DNA of 64,000 bases from Allantophomopsis cytisporea (Eukaryota > Ascomycota > Leotiomycetes > Phacidiales > Phacidiaceae), in contig CP103024.1 of assembly GCA_024752435.1 (NCBI GenBank), positions 744,001-808,000 of the forward strand. Reading direction: 5' to 3'. Below the pieces are notes generated by a model. It searched no databases, was not told where the DNA came from, and was given only the letters and a program-made list of their open reading frames with translations. The position numbers and the translations under genes were made by a program. This document shows positions 49,160-60,810 of the stretch, in pieces. The number at the start of each line of letters is the position of its first letter. Within the stretch, counting starts at the first letter, position 1.

Positions 49160-50693
49160 ATGTTTTTACGTCGACCGATCTCTCGCCGATCTCTCGTTTT
49201 ATTGAACAGGCGAAGCTTCACAGCACGTACACAGCCCTTTTCCCACCTCGCCAGAAATGGGCGACAGTGGAAAGCCATTCTCGCAGTTGGTGCAGGTAGC
49301 AGTGTTGCAGCTGCCTGGTACCACAAGATTCGGACTGAGGATCAAGTGGCGGGGGAAGGGGGGAGGAGGGAGGGGCTCCAACAAGAAATGTCTGTCCCTA
49401 AAGCAAAATAATGCTCCTCATCTTGATAGCACTGTCGAGTTTCCCATCAATTTTGCTGCACAATCGACAAGTGAAATTACTCGTCTCTTGAACGAAGGAG
49501 CATATTGCGTCGGAGTGAAAGGCATCAACGGCGTACATCAGTACCATGGTGCACAAGCTCAGGCTAGTAGTCCTTGCGAGAACCGCTTCATTCATAGTAA
49601 ATTCACATCGCCGTGGCAGACATCGGGAGAGTGGATGGTGTAGGGAGTATTTGACGGCCATGGGTAAGTGGGAGATTGATCGGCGAGTGTTGTTGTTAGC
49701 TGACTAGCACATAGAGAATGGGAAACTGCAGATTTGTTGACAAAGCACTTGTTCCTTTATGTTTACAAAGAACCAACAAGTCTTTCGTCCTCTATCGACT
49801 ACCTGCCGGTGCCCAATGCCGCCATTGAAAAGGCTGTTCAAGCCGCATTCGTATCCCTAGATAATGATATTGTAAATCCCGTCACCAATGCTATGCAGAG
49901 CACTCTTCCTTTTCCAGATAAAGCTGTGCAGTTTGTCCCTTCTTACTCAGGTTTCTGTGCTCTTCTCTCCCTCTACGACCCAGCAAGTCATACACTCCGG
50001 ATCGCATGTACAGGAGATTCGCGTGCTGTACTTGGCATGAGGAAAGCAGACTTCACATTGAAGACTATATCGTTATTGATTGACTAGACTGGGGAGAACA
50101 CTAATAAGATTGCCAGACTAGAACGAGAACACCCAGGCGAGCCTGGCATGATCAAAGGTAGCAGACTACATAGCTTTATAATTACTAGAGCGTTCCGGGA
50201 CTCCCAATGGAAATGGGACTATGAAACACAGATAGAGGTAAAGAAGAAATACGATGGTCGCCGCCCTTTAAACCTCAAAACACCACCCTATCTCACTGCA
50301 CGCCCAGCTATTACAACTACAAAGAATGTACCAGGAACTCAATCTTTCCTCCTTATGGCTACAGATGATATGTAGGACACGATGTCCTCTTTACAAGCTG
50401 TTGATCTTGCAGGAAAGTAGCTTGACTGGCAAGCTGCTAGAAAACCACCACAAAAACTGAACTCTGACCCTGCCGAGTTTAGCGAATTAGACCTCTCTCC
50501 TTATAATGGTGTTATATGGCAAGTCGAAGAAAGAAAACTGACATTGCAGGATGATAATGTGGCAGTGCATCTGATGAGGAATGCTTTGGGCAGCCGACAT
50601 TGAGATATGCTTCATGGCACCTTTGTGTTTAGGCCACCACTAGCTAGGACAGTGAGGGATGATATGACTATACAAGTTGTATTCTTTGAATAA
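49160..50693 (+). pseudogene. Decayed mitochondrial PP2C phosphatase gene (PTC5/pyruvate dehydrogenase phosphatase type)
   Basis: The sequence follows a mitochondrial PP2C phosphatase along its length. It has a basic presequence from ATG 49160 (MFLRRPISRRSLVLLNRRSF), then ASSPCENRFIHSKFTSPW, GVFDGHG, SLYDPASHTLRIACTGDSRA, EREHPGEPGMIKGSR, TRAFRDSQWKWDYETQ and a VRDDMTIQVVFF end. An intron at 49664-49714 (GTAAGT, GCTGAC, CATAG) still splices in frame. The gene is broken by one frameshift near 49400 and in-frame stops at 49641-49643, 50085-50087, 50373-50375, 50418-50420 and 50601-50603. At each stop the family has Trp (TGG), Gln (CAG) or Arg (CGA), so each is one transition. Several conserved residues are also changed, for example the SGS-type motif to SGF and a Gly to Asp in LLMATDD. 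The enzyme reverses phosphorylation of the PDH complex in relatives. This copy cannot encode it. Confidence 0.9.
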
Positions 50694-51167
50694 TAACGAC
50701 GTTGGTTGGCTGGACTGTGTCAAAGTTCAGTAGTGCATGAGATGAATAGCAGTGAAAGGTGCCCTAAGCCCAAGCATCATCAAATGGCCATTACCTATGA
50801 ACTCAACCCGGCATTTGAGAGGCCGAGATCAACAGATACTGTGTTGTCATCTAGGCCTCGAGTTTGCGCAGTTTCTGGGGTGGCTGGGGAAAACCATCTA
50901 GTTAGATAAAGCTTTAGAATATATCATGAAGTAATGCATCTAGTCAAGTGATTATGGCCCCAATGTGCTATCCCCCACGACATTAAAAAAAAACTGTGAC
51001 TTTGAATTGTACTATGATGTATGGATTTGTAGTATCATTAGTTAGAATCATGTCCTCTACTTTGAGAGCATTCGGAGTTGCTCCTACATTCTTCACAAGC
51101 TGTTTCAACAAGCTGACGACAATATTATTATACGGTTTATTGAATATAAAGAATACACGAATGTGTC
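50694..51167. other. Gene-free spacer
   Basis: AT-rich spacer between the decayed phosphatase and a convergent gene. Nothing recognised. Confidence 0.5.
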
Positions 51168-51250
51168 TCATAATGTATCAGACTTCTTTACCTCACTTCA
51201 AGGTTTGTTAGCAGCCTTTCTTTTGTCGGTTTTGTGCAATAATAAAATAC

Positions 51251-52432
51251 TTACCTCTTCTCCTTACACACCGCCCATATCCTGCGAAGCTCATCGCTTA
51301 AGCTTTGCAAACTCTTGAAATTTGAAATGCGAAGTCGAACCTCAGACTCCATCCTCTCAAAATCGGCATATGTTTCGTAAGTAATCGGATGATTACGAAT
51401 CAGCTCATGTCTCCCTAAATTCTTAACAATGAAAACATCGTTGAATGGCTGTTGCTTTCCACCTTGATAACTTGCAGGTGCCTTTCCGCTTTCTCTGAGT
51501 CTCCGCTGAGTCTGTACATAATTCCGCATGCATTTTGCCAGATTTCCGGGATGTTCATGTACGTCCAACCGCCAGGCAACAAATTTTAGTGGCCCTGTGT
51601 CAAGGGCCTCAAAAATAGCTGAAGGTAACACGTACTCCGAAGTCTTAGTCGGCCTAACATAGGTGTGGTAGCAGTAAGTAGGAGGACTATCCCCAAATTC
51701 CAGATTCCAGACAGATGTCACTGGATGGCCCTCGTAATCGGCATAAGAAGCAGTACCACATGTGTACTTTATAAACTCGAGATCTGAATCCTGGGGCTTG
51801 GATCTGGGTTCGTAGATCCGCTGCTTGACTACCAAATCCGAGGGCAAGAGATGTGGAATGCGAAGTGCTTCATCTGGACCATCCCATGTTGCATCCCATC
51901 CACCAAACTCGAGCCAAATCCAATGGAGTGCCACCGAAGTCTGGTTAACATTCCGTACTTTGAAAGCAATCATCTCTGCCGGGTCTTCGCAGACGTAAGT
52001 CCTCCATGAGCCGGAATGATATTCCTCCTCCAGAGGTTGTGGCTTTATCTTCGTAAAGATAAGACCCTCTTGTTCCCAGTTAGTTGAGTCGATGACAATC
52101 AGGAACCCATTGAAGAGTCTCCGATGTCCAACGTCAAAATCATTGGGATTTGTGATAAGGACGAAACCGTCTGCAATTCGAGACAGTGCTTGCTGCCTGT
52201 GGTGTTCGATGCATGCGACAATGCTTGGTTGTGAAACAGGACATATATCGAAGAGACAATGCTTGTATTGAGGGAATCGGTTCGTATCTAGTAGCTTCCC
52301 CAATCTCTTTTCGAATGTTGCATCATTCACCACCTCGCTGGCACCATGTAGAACATAGACTTGAAAAGTAAAGTCAATTGGGAGCTCGTCATCCCTGTCC
52401 CAGCTTTCTCTATTATCCGTATCGTCGCACAT
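51251..52432 (-). CDS. Uncharacterised fungal protein (393 aa)
   Basis: Start chosen at the ATG at 52432; the longer frame upstream opens with TTG. The protein is soluble, without signal peptide or membrane span, rich in Trp, Tyr and acidic residues. It has well-formed beta-strand-like stretches such as SWRTYVCEDPAEMIAFKV and HWIWLEFGGWDATWDG. The last ~80 residues are helical and charged. I recognise no domain. The stop TAA is embedded in a perfect donor GTAAGT. If that donor is used, a 59-nt intron (51254-51196, GCTAAC branch site, GAAG acceptor) joins a short last exon ending at 51168 and changes the last residues to about SEVKKSDTL. Both ends are possible. Confidence 0.65.
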   Translation of the reverse strand: MCDDTDNRESWDRDDELPIDFTFQVYVLHGASEVVNDATFEKRLGKLLDTNRFPQYKHCLFDICPVSQPSIVACIEHHRQQALSRIADGFVLITNPNDFDVGHRRLFNGFLIVIDSTNWEQEGLIFTKIKPQPLEEEYHSGSWRTYVCEDPAEMIAFKVRNVNQTSVALHWIWLEFGGWDATWDGPDEALRIPHLLPSDLVVKQRIYEPRSKPQDSDLEFIKYTCGTASYADYEGHPVTSVWNLEFGDSPPTYCYHTYVRPTKTSEYVLPSAIFEALDTGPLKFVAWRLDVHEHPGNLAKCMRNYVQTQRRLRESGKAPASYQGGKQQPFNDVFIVKNLGRHELIRNHPITYETYADFERMESEVRLRISNFKSLQSLSDELRRIWAVCKEKR

Positions 52433-53494
52433 ACTTATTTGGTAACCTCGCAAGTCCGTGTTATGAACTTAGTACTTATGCCTACTCAAATAGACCCTAT
52501 TGAAATTCGGCACTGCTTGTGACTGAGAAATTCCTTTGCTGGAGGATTTTTAAACCAAGTTGACCAAAGATGAGCGCTTGAGGAATTTATGATTGACTTC
52601 GAATTCTATGATTGCGGGGCTGGGCTTTCGTCAACTGTGCTATAGCTCGCTTCTGCAGAATACCCTGATCTCCCAGAATTGAATAATAACAGGCAGGCGA
52701 TATAACTGGCATATGCGTGTGCAATGAGCGGAATAGGTGATGAGAAGGATTATGGGCCCGAAGACTTTCTGCCATCTATCATAGGCATTTCCTCCTACTA
52801 TTTATCAAGTGCCTTGAGCCCATATTTTGTAATACTCTCTGCATTTCATTATCATCAATAACACTTTGCTATATATTCGCCGCACACATAAGAGGTACGG
52901 ATTCGTTGTATAGCTCATAAATGAGGTGTGAAGGAGTATTTTGAGCGTCAAGCAATCTATCTTTCCCTTCGTTCTCTCATTCCAATACTTTTGGCTGTTT
53001 GAGACAAGAAGATAAAGCTTTGTGAGACTCAAGCACGGTACCGTTTGCAAGAGTCCTGCTTCAATGGACGTAGAGATCCGAAACCAGGGATAGTACTGCA
53101 TCAGATGAAATCTAGAAAATAGACATCAGTTGGACTCACATGCCCTAGCCGTATCTAATGAAACTGTAATAGTGCTCAATACTCTCAAAGAGATCTCCAA
53201 AGCTACAGATATATAGAGAACCATCCCAATCACTTTTCCTGTCCACGCCATTCATTCATTCACCTTCAAGATGCTGTCTATTCCATATCTATCCATGGCC
53301 ATAGGGGAATGTAGCAGAGTCAGCGCCACAATGTGGCTGATTCCCTGGTTTGTTGAAGGCCTCAATAAGTGGATTCACATCATGAGGTTCGCAGTTGGAT
53401 GGTGAATCTGGCCCTATATGTTTCCTTCCATTTCAACGCCGTTTTTTTTTACCCCAGCGCCACGCTATGCAAACATTCAATATCGAGTTCTCCT
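52433..53494. other. Gene-free stretch
   Basis: Promoter of the gene above and 3' UTR of IMP4. An 11-base T-run lies near 53440. Nothing else is supported. Confidence 0.5.
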
Positions 53495-54450
53495 TCAAAG
53501 ATAGTCCTTCTTTTTGCTTGTTCTGGTGTACTGGTTGAGCCTCCACTCAACATCTCCATCCTTATTCTCCAAGGTTCCTCCTCTAATCTCGAAGCATCGC
53601 ATAGTCATTCTTGGCCCAACTTCTGCCAACTCCACACTCTGGTATCCGGTCTTGACGAAAACGTGGTGTCGTACTTCGATACTGTCCTCGATGTTCTTGA
53701 ATGTCACAACTCTGCTGCCGAGCTTGGTCTTGTTGGTGATGGGCTCTCTTGGAGGGAAAATGTGCTTCAAAATCTTCACAATTCTCAGTCCGAGCTTGGA
53801 TGTAAAGCCCTCAAAGATCAAATGCGGATATGATTCGCTGACCGTGCCTCGGGAGCTGTTTGGAATGTCGTGTCGCAACACAACGTTATGAAGGGAGAAG
53901 GAGACGGTTGGTCCATGTGGAAAATGGGAAAGTGTCAAGGCTGTTGGTGTACCACGGTGCTCATGAAGCAGAATCAGATCAGACAGACCAGCAGCTTGAG
54001 CTGAGGAAATCAAATTCGGCAGAATGAGATTACCACGATTGAGACGGATGGATGTTGGAAGTAACAATCTGATCTCTTTCGCAAATGAACCAAGTCGTGA
54101 TGAAGGGTCGCGCGATGTCGTGACAAGCACTCGTGGATCTACGATGCCAGAAAGTTGGGCGTATTCGTCGTCCAAGTCTAACTCTTCATTTGCAGTCAAG
54201 TCGGGTCTCGATTCATCGTATTTGTAGTCTTCTCTCAAGGATTTGTCGTTTGCAATCTCGGGATCTAGTGGTTTGCCAGAAGCTAAAGAGGCACGCAGTT
54301 TGGATCTCTTCTCCGATATCTCAGCGTCACGAAGAGTCAAGGCTCGACGGTAGAGATAATCTCTTCTTTGACGGGCTTGTTTGCGCTATTGAAAGAGAAT
54401 AATTAGTTATGCAGAATATTTTTTTGATGGATGTGGTTGCTTACAATCAT
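53495..54450 (-). CDS. imp4: U3 snoRNP/SSU-processome protein IMP4 (298 aa)
   Basis: Exon 1 is only six bases, ATG ATT, at 54450-54445. A 59-nt intron with donor GTAAGC and acceptor CAATAG leads to exon 2, 54385-53495. The joined start MIRKQARQRRDYLYRRALTL is the usual start of IMP4 in ascomycetes. The basic N terminus is followed by SLASGKPLDPEIANDKSLRE and an acidic linker, then a Brix domain (~88-270): VDPRVLVTTSRDPSSRL, FAKEIRLLLP, NRGN, HFPHGPTVSFSLHNVVLRHD, GRIVKILKHIFPP-like IVKILKHIFPP and the ITFKN-type VVTFKNIEDSIEVRHH, then GPRMTMRCFEIRGGTLE. IMP4 binds Imp3 and Mpp10 and base-pairs U3 snoRNA with pre-rRNA in the nucleolus. Yeast Imp4 is 290 aa. The gene is divergent from UPF1. Confidence 0.94.
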
Positions 54451-54993
54451 GTTGGGATACGATGTCGCAAAGATAATGTTTTTTTTATCGCAAATCAATG
54501 TTTTATCACAAAAAGTTCGCGGAAGTCGTCGCAGAGTACTCCAGTAGAAACTTTTGGCTTTCGCTTGGCGGGGAAGGACAAGCGCTCCTAAGCGTTTGGT
54601 ATCGCGCTATCTGTATGTGTACCTTAACAATTTCACGGGCCACTTTCACATATATTCCCGTCCACAACCACGACCAAAACATCACGACGAACCGGACAAC
54701 TTCGATCTATGATCTTTAGCCTGTTGCCCGCCAGGACAAGCTTAGGAAACAGGAGCTGAAATCAGCAGTATGATGTGAAAGTCACCATTCGATCTTGCCA
54801 CTCTTCTTTACTCTTTGCGCCACGAGGCTGCAACTGACATCTCGAATTTAATCTACAGTAAGTACCCTGGCGCGTCACTGATGACGACCTTATGCATATG
54901 CGACAATACTTCGACCTGTATTACGTGAGTCCTATAGACTGCAAATACTGATATACCTGCTGCAGCAAACAAAACACGGGCGCTTCCAGCACC
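54451..54993. promoter_or_regulatory. Divergent promoter between IMP4 and UPF1
   Basis: 543 bp separate the two start codons. Both products act on RNA, so shared control is possible but is only an inference. A T-run lies near 54478-54486. Confidence 0.45.
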
Positions 54994-57900
54994 ATGGAAG
55001 GCGCTTTTACACATCTCGGCAACCACCTGATTTCTGACTCTGCAGCTGCAATCAATGCTGGCGATGACTTGTCTACGATCGATCCAGATGAAGCTTTGTT
55101 GTATGGCCAGTATTCTGGACGTGGTGGTTTAGGTGCCGGAACCAGACGCAGGAATGACGACGATGACAACGAGACTGAGGTCTTTGACGATGACGATGCC
55201 GAGAGTATGGCGAGCATGCCAGTCAGTGGCATGAAGGCTCTGGGTCTGCGAGGTGTTGAAGATGAGAAAGAGCTTCCAGCACATGCATGCGCGTGAGTAT
55301 TTCCCACCCTCTGTAACAGTCGAATATTGGATTGACATATAGTATAGATATTGTGGTATCCACTCTCCAAGCAGCGTTGTCAAGTGCTTGGGATGCAGCA
55401 AGTGGTTCTGCAGCGCTCGCGGTAATGCTTCTTCTTCTCACATCGTCAACCATCTCGTTCGCGCCAGACACAAGGAGGTTCAGCTTCACCCACAGTCAAC
55501 ACTTGGCGACACCGTCCTCGAATGCTACAACTGCGGTACCAAGAATGTGTTCCTTCTTGGATTCATCCCTGCAAAGTCAGACACAGTTGTTGTCCTGCTA
55601 TGTCGTCAGCCTTGTGCTTCAACTCCATCGTCGAAGGATATGAGCTGGGATATCTCGCGCTGGCAACCTTTGATTGAGGATCGCTCATTTTTGCCATGGC
55701 TCGTAGCCGTTCCCTCCGATGCCGAGCAATTGCGCGCTAGACATTTGACGCCACCAATGATTGCCAAGTTAGAAGAAATGTGGAAGGACAATGCCGCTGC
55801 TACCATCGCCGACCTCGAGAAAGCTGCTGGTATCGACGATGAACCTGCACCGGTTCTACTCAAGTACGACGATGCCTATCAATACCAGAACGTTTTTGGT
55901 CCCCTGGTCAAGATTGAAGCCGACTATGATCGCAAGTTGAAGGAGGCTCAATCAGAGGATGGCTTGGTTATCAGATGGGACTATGGTCTTAACAACAAGC
56001 ACCTGGCAAGCTTTGTTCTTCCGAAGATCGAGCTGGGTGATGTCAAATTAGCTGTTGGAGATGAAATGCGCCTCAAGTATAAGGGTGAACTCAGACCTGT
56101 TTGGGAGGGTGTTGGATATGTGGTCAAGATTCCCAACAACCAATCCGATGAGGTAACTATTGAATTGCGAAAGGTCGGAAGTGACAAGTCCGTACCAACC
56201 GAGTGTACACACAACTTTTCTGCGGATTATGTCTGGAAGGCTACCTCCTACGACCGCATGCAATTGGCCATGAAGACATTCGCTGTTGACGAGTTGAGTG
56301 TATCTGGCTACATCTTCCATAAACTCCTTGGTCATGAAGTTGCTGCTGCACCAATGAAGATCCAGATGCCAAAGAAGTTCAGCGTTCCAGGACTTCCAGA
56401 GCTCAACGGCAGCCAGATCAATGCTGTCAAGAGTGTCCTGCAGAAGCCTCTCAGTTTGATTCAGGGACCACCAGGAACAGGTAAGACTGTCACATCTGCC
56501 ACCGTCATCTACCATCTGGCAAAGGTCAATGGTGGTCAGGTTTTGGTCTGTGCTCCATCCAATGTTGCTGTTGATCAACTTTGTGAGCGTATTCACCGTA
56601 CTGGTCTCAAGGTTGTCCGCCTTACTGCCAAGTCTCGTGAAGATGTTGAATCCTCTGTTGGTTTCTTGTCACTCCATGAACAGGTTCGCATGAATGACAG
56701 CAACCTTGAATTGACAAAGTTGTCACAGCTGAAGAGCGAGCTCGGCGAACTGTCTAGCCAGGATGAAAAGAAGTTCAAAACACTCACGCGAGCTGCTGAG
56801 CGTGAGATCCTCAACAATGCCGACGTTATCTGCTGTACTTGTGTTGGTGCAGGTGATCCTCGCTTAGCCAAGATGAAGTTCCGAACAGTCCTCATCGATG
56901 AATCAACCCAATCCGCCGAACCAGAGTGTATGATCCCGCTCGTTCTTGGTTGCAAGCAAGTCGTTTTGGTCGGAGATCATCAACAATTAGGTCCAGTCAT
57001 CATGAACAAGAAGGCTGCCAAGGCTGGACTCAACCAGTCTCTATTTGAACGTCTTGTCATTCTTGGTCTTGCCCCGATTCGCCTCAACGTCCAATACCGT
57101 ATGCATCCTTGCTTGTCCGAATTCCCATCAAACATGTTCTACGAAGGTTCGCTTCAAAATGGCGTCACCATGCAGCAAAGACTTCGCCGTGATGTGGACT
57201 TCCCATGGCCTGTTGGAGACACACCAATGATGTTCTGGTCCAATCTCGGTAACGAAGAGATCTCTGCCTCTGGTACGTCTTACCTGAATAGAACCGAAGC
57301 CTCCAACGTCGAGAAGATTGTCACTCGCTTCTTCAAGGCTGGTGTCCAACCACAAGATATTGGTGTCATTACTCCTTACGAGGGTCAGCGAAGTTACGTA
57401 GTAAGCTCGATGCAGAACACTGGTACTTTCAAGAAGGAGAACTACAAGGAAATTGAAGTTGCCTCTGTCGATGCTTTCCAGGGACGAGAGAAGGACTTCA
57501 TTGTCTTGTCCTGTGTCAGATCCAATGATCACCAGGGCATTGGTTTCTTGAGTGATCCACGCCGTTTGAATGTTGCCTTGACCCGTGCAAAGTATGGTCT
57601 TGTCATTCTCGGCAACCCTAAGGTCCTTTCAAAGCATCCGCTATGGCACTATCTCTTGCTTCACTTCAAAGAGCGTAATTGTCTTGTCGAGGGTCCCCTA
57701 TCTAACCTCCAGACATCTCTCTTGCAGTTCAGTCGCCCAAAGACCACCTACCGTGGTCCACAACGTTACCAGATGGCCTTCACTCAATACCCAAGCAGTG
57801 GTGGCCGCAACGGTACGAACGGCAAAGGTCCTGCTCAAGATTACAATGATACCGGATCAATGATGAGTTACATTCCAGATGATGTCTCTTCCGTTCACTC

Positions 57901-58345
57901 CTCGGCTCTTGGCGGTGTAGGAGTCGGTTCTGCATACCCTCAGATGTTTTCCAACTTCACTCCGGATGCATGGCCAGGCCTTGATCGTGGCCGTGCGAAC
58001 GGACACAAGGGAAGAGGCCGTGGTGCAGAGAGTGTCGCCGGTGAATCAGTTGCTGCCAGTGAGATGACCGATACTACTAGTGTCATGGATGGCAAAGGCA
58101 CTAGCCAGGGTGGTGTCAGTCTTGGAGCTGGGCTCAATGATGCTCAGAAACAGACCAGTTTGAATCAGTCGGACCGCCTGAAGCAGTATGTGGAGTCTGG
58201 AGGCCGTCTTGCCGATTACAAATCTGGAGACGTCGGTGGTAGTGTCTTTGGTGGTAGCTCTCTCGTTGGTGGACGACGTCTTGATGATGATGAAAAGAGT
58301 GTTTCTACGGCTTTCGCAAGTCAAGTTGGCGGAGGCTACGACTGA
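54994..58345 (+). CDS. upf1: UPF1/NAM7 RNA helicase, nonsense-mediated decay (1098 aa)
   Basis: Exon 1 is 54994-55292 from ATG in CACCATGG context, and exon 2 is 55348-58345. The 55-nt intron has donor GTGAGT. Of two close AGs the second keeps the frame and gives HACAYCGIHSPSSVVKC, the start of the Cys/His-rich domain that binds UPF2. The stalk and 1B domain follow. Superfamily-1 helicase motifs are complete: QGPPGTGKT near residue 471 (Walker A), LIDESTQSAEPE near 617 (Walker B), VLVGDHQQLGPV, QYRMHP, and VDAFQGREKDFIVLSCVRSN near 808. The N terminus is acidic (NDDDDNETEVFDDDD). The C-terminal ~170 residues are Gly/Ser-rich with Arg-Gly and S-Q type motifs, a region that is phosphorylated in animal UPF1. 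UPF1 senses premature stops and triggers mRNA decay. Length exceeds yeast (971 aa) but is usual for filamentous fungi. Confidence 0.97.
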
Positions 58346-59649
58346 TTCAGGTGCAAGATGTCTTCGAAATCGGAAATAAGCACATGCTTGTATCACTTTC
58401 ACCGACCTTCTGGGGTCTGACCATGAAGCATCGCTAGTCGCGCGTGCCAATCGCTGTCACAACGATCATCCACAGATGAATTGGCAGACTTACTACAGGC
58501 CACTACCGCGACGGGACTCGTGTACACCATAGTCGCACAAAGACATGCCACCAGCATGATACTTCCATGATCATGTGCCGTTCAGGAAGTCGGAGGACTT
58601 GGGTCAGATTGTATGTGGAGATTGATTTTGGAATTTTCCGGGGGATGCGCAACAAAAAAAAGATGGGACAGAGTCTAAGATGAATTTGTGGTCGAGGACC
58701 TTTGTGCTCTTTGATTACAGTCATCATTACATGTACGCATATATCTGTAGACAAGTGAATCTTACCATCACCAAATAATGTGTATGTGATATTGTGAGGC
58801 CTTTTTTCTATTTTTGTTTTGTGCAACAGATTGGTGTTGATGCAAGCTGCAGGAGGGACATCGCATAGTGCTGTGAACATGATGTCTTGACACGCCCAAC
58901 CACCATCAACGTTCTTTACGAAAATAGTGGAATCTGTTGCAACGCCAAACGCCTATGAGACCTGTTCTACTATAGGCTGATATGTCCAACAGACATAAGG
59001 ATAAGGGTAATCGAGCTTGTCAATATCGTATTCCCGCTTCTGTAATTTTGAAAAGCTTAAATTCACAGAAAATGAAAACACTCATGGTCCAATAATCATT
59101 CAGACTCCATGTGCTGCTTTCGGTAATTCAAAATTCAACACTCGTTACTAGGGCCTAGTGCAGCTTGAGAGACCAATTAGACAGTTGGCACGTGACTATC
59201 TTAGACCCTGCGTATGCGCAATGAGGTTGGAGGCGTAGAGACTAATCATTTACGAGGATGGCGCAGCACGTTCAAACAGGGACTCCCCTTCGTAGCGCCC
59301 TCGGAATCATGAAACCCGTGTGAGGCAATTCAAGCAATGTGAGGCCCAGAAGCTTGGTCGAGCGTACAGAGTGCAATGCATTTGCACGCCTCAAAAGATG
59401 AACCCTCTGCAGATCTGCGGTTGATAAATTCCCGTCGTCCAATATCCTGTTTTCCTGCAAAATTTTCGCAATATCTAGGAAGATTCAAGGTGACTTTTAA
59501 TCGCTTGAGAATCGAAATACACTTCCAACGTTTTTGAAGGAGTCGAGAGAAGATTGTGGGGTTTCAGCTCGGATGCGACGAAATCGTCATCATCACTATT
59601 AGGATCCCTCACCTTCCTTACGCTTAACTCACCATTGCGAAGGACAACC
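58346..59649. other. Gene-free stretch
   Basis: 3' UTR of UPF1 and promoter of the peroxiredoxin-like gene. No supported reading frame. Confidence 0.5.
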
Positions 59650-60810
59650 ATGGCTGTAGCAACGGCACCCCAACTGGATACAGATCATTCTGTCCCAAAT
59701 ACATTTGGAAGTGAGAAAACTGCAACTCCTGCACAAAGTACATCGCAACCACCAATGAACGCCGATCTCCCTAAAACTTCTATGGATACGTCCATCACCA
59801 CCCAGGATTCTAGCGACATTAAAATGACTTTCGATCCGACAAATAGCTTCGAGGGCGACCTGGATACCAATAACAAGCTTCCTACACAAAAGATCTTGAA
59901 GGCTTGTGATGAGATCTCTGTGTTGGATGCCGATCATAAGGCCATTCCGTTCAGGAGTCTATATACAGGTCCCAATGTTGCCAGAAGGGTTCTGGTGATT
60001 TTTATTAGACACTTTTTCTGTGGCGTATGTATCTCTAGCAATTTGCCCGATCGACTATTGCCTAGTAGCTAATGCGCTTTGCAGAATTGTCAAGAATACC
60101 TTCGCACCCTTACAGCTTCGATCACCGAAGATTCCCTTCTTCAGCTGCCAATACCGACATTCATCGCAGTTGTTGGATGCGGAGACCCAAGTCTTATCCC
60201 AATGTATCAAGAAGCCACGTCTTGTCCATTCCCAATCTACGCAGATCCAACACGAAAGCTCTACGACTTGTTGGGCATGACAAAGACGCTTGATCTTGGA
60301 AGTCGACCGGATTATATGCGCGCTTCCCTCATCTCTGTGATGGCACAGAGTGTATTCCAGGGTTTAAAACAGCTTCCAGGCGGCAGGGCTTTGAAGGGCG
60401 GAAGTTATGCACAAGTTGGCGGAGAATTTCTTTTCGAACCTGTCAACCTCAACACCCCGTCTTCCTCCCCAGCTATTGTCTATGATGAGGGTAAGCAACT
60501 AGGCGCTACTCCTGTTCCGTCTGCTGCGAATGGGGAAGACAAGAGGGTTACTTGGTGTCATCGTATGAAGAATACTAGAGATCATGCGGAGATCCCGGAG
60601 CTGAGGGAGATTCTGGGGCTGGATGGATTGGGCGTTCCAGGCAAGGATAAGAAGAGGTGGTCAAGAGCCATTTTGGAGAGAAAGGGTACTGGATTCAGTG
60701 TAGTTGCTGGTGGAAAGATGATTGGTACCAGTCATGATGGTAGCACACATCCAAGTGCGAAGACCTCTGCCAGTGGAAGCATGGAAGAGCTGAGGGAGTC
60801 GAAAGAATAA
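59650..60810 (+). CDS. Peroxiredoxin-like (AhpC/TSA, PRXL2/AAED1 type) protein (366 aa)
   Basis: Exon 1 is 59650-60024 and exon 2 is 60085-60810. The 60-nt intron has donor GTATGT, a GCTAAT branch site and acceptor TTGCAG. The ATG at 59650 is in ACCATGG context; the longer frame starts with TTG. Residues 1-75 are Thr/Ser-rich and probably disordered. A thioredoxin-like fold follows: VLVIFIRHFFC124-G-N-C127-QEYL holds the CxxC motif split by the intron, then IPTFIAVVGCGDPSLIPMYQ, CPFPIYADPTRKLYDLLGM, and QVGGEFLFEP. This is the pattern of the peroxiredoxin-like 2 family, small redox proteins with uncertain substrates. The last ~140 residues are a fungal extension with basic and Ser-rich stretches. 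The active-site cysteines are both present. Confidence 0.85.
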
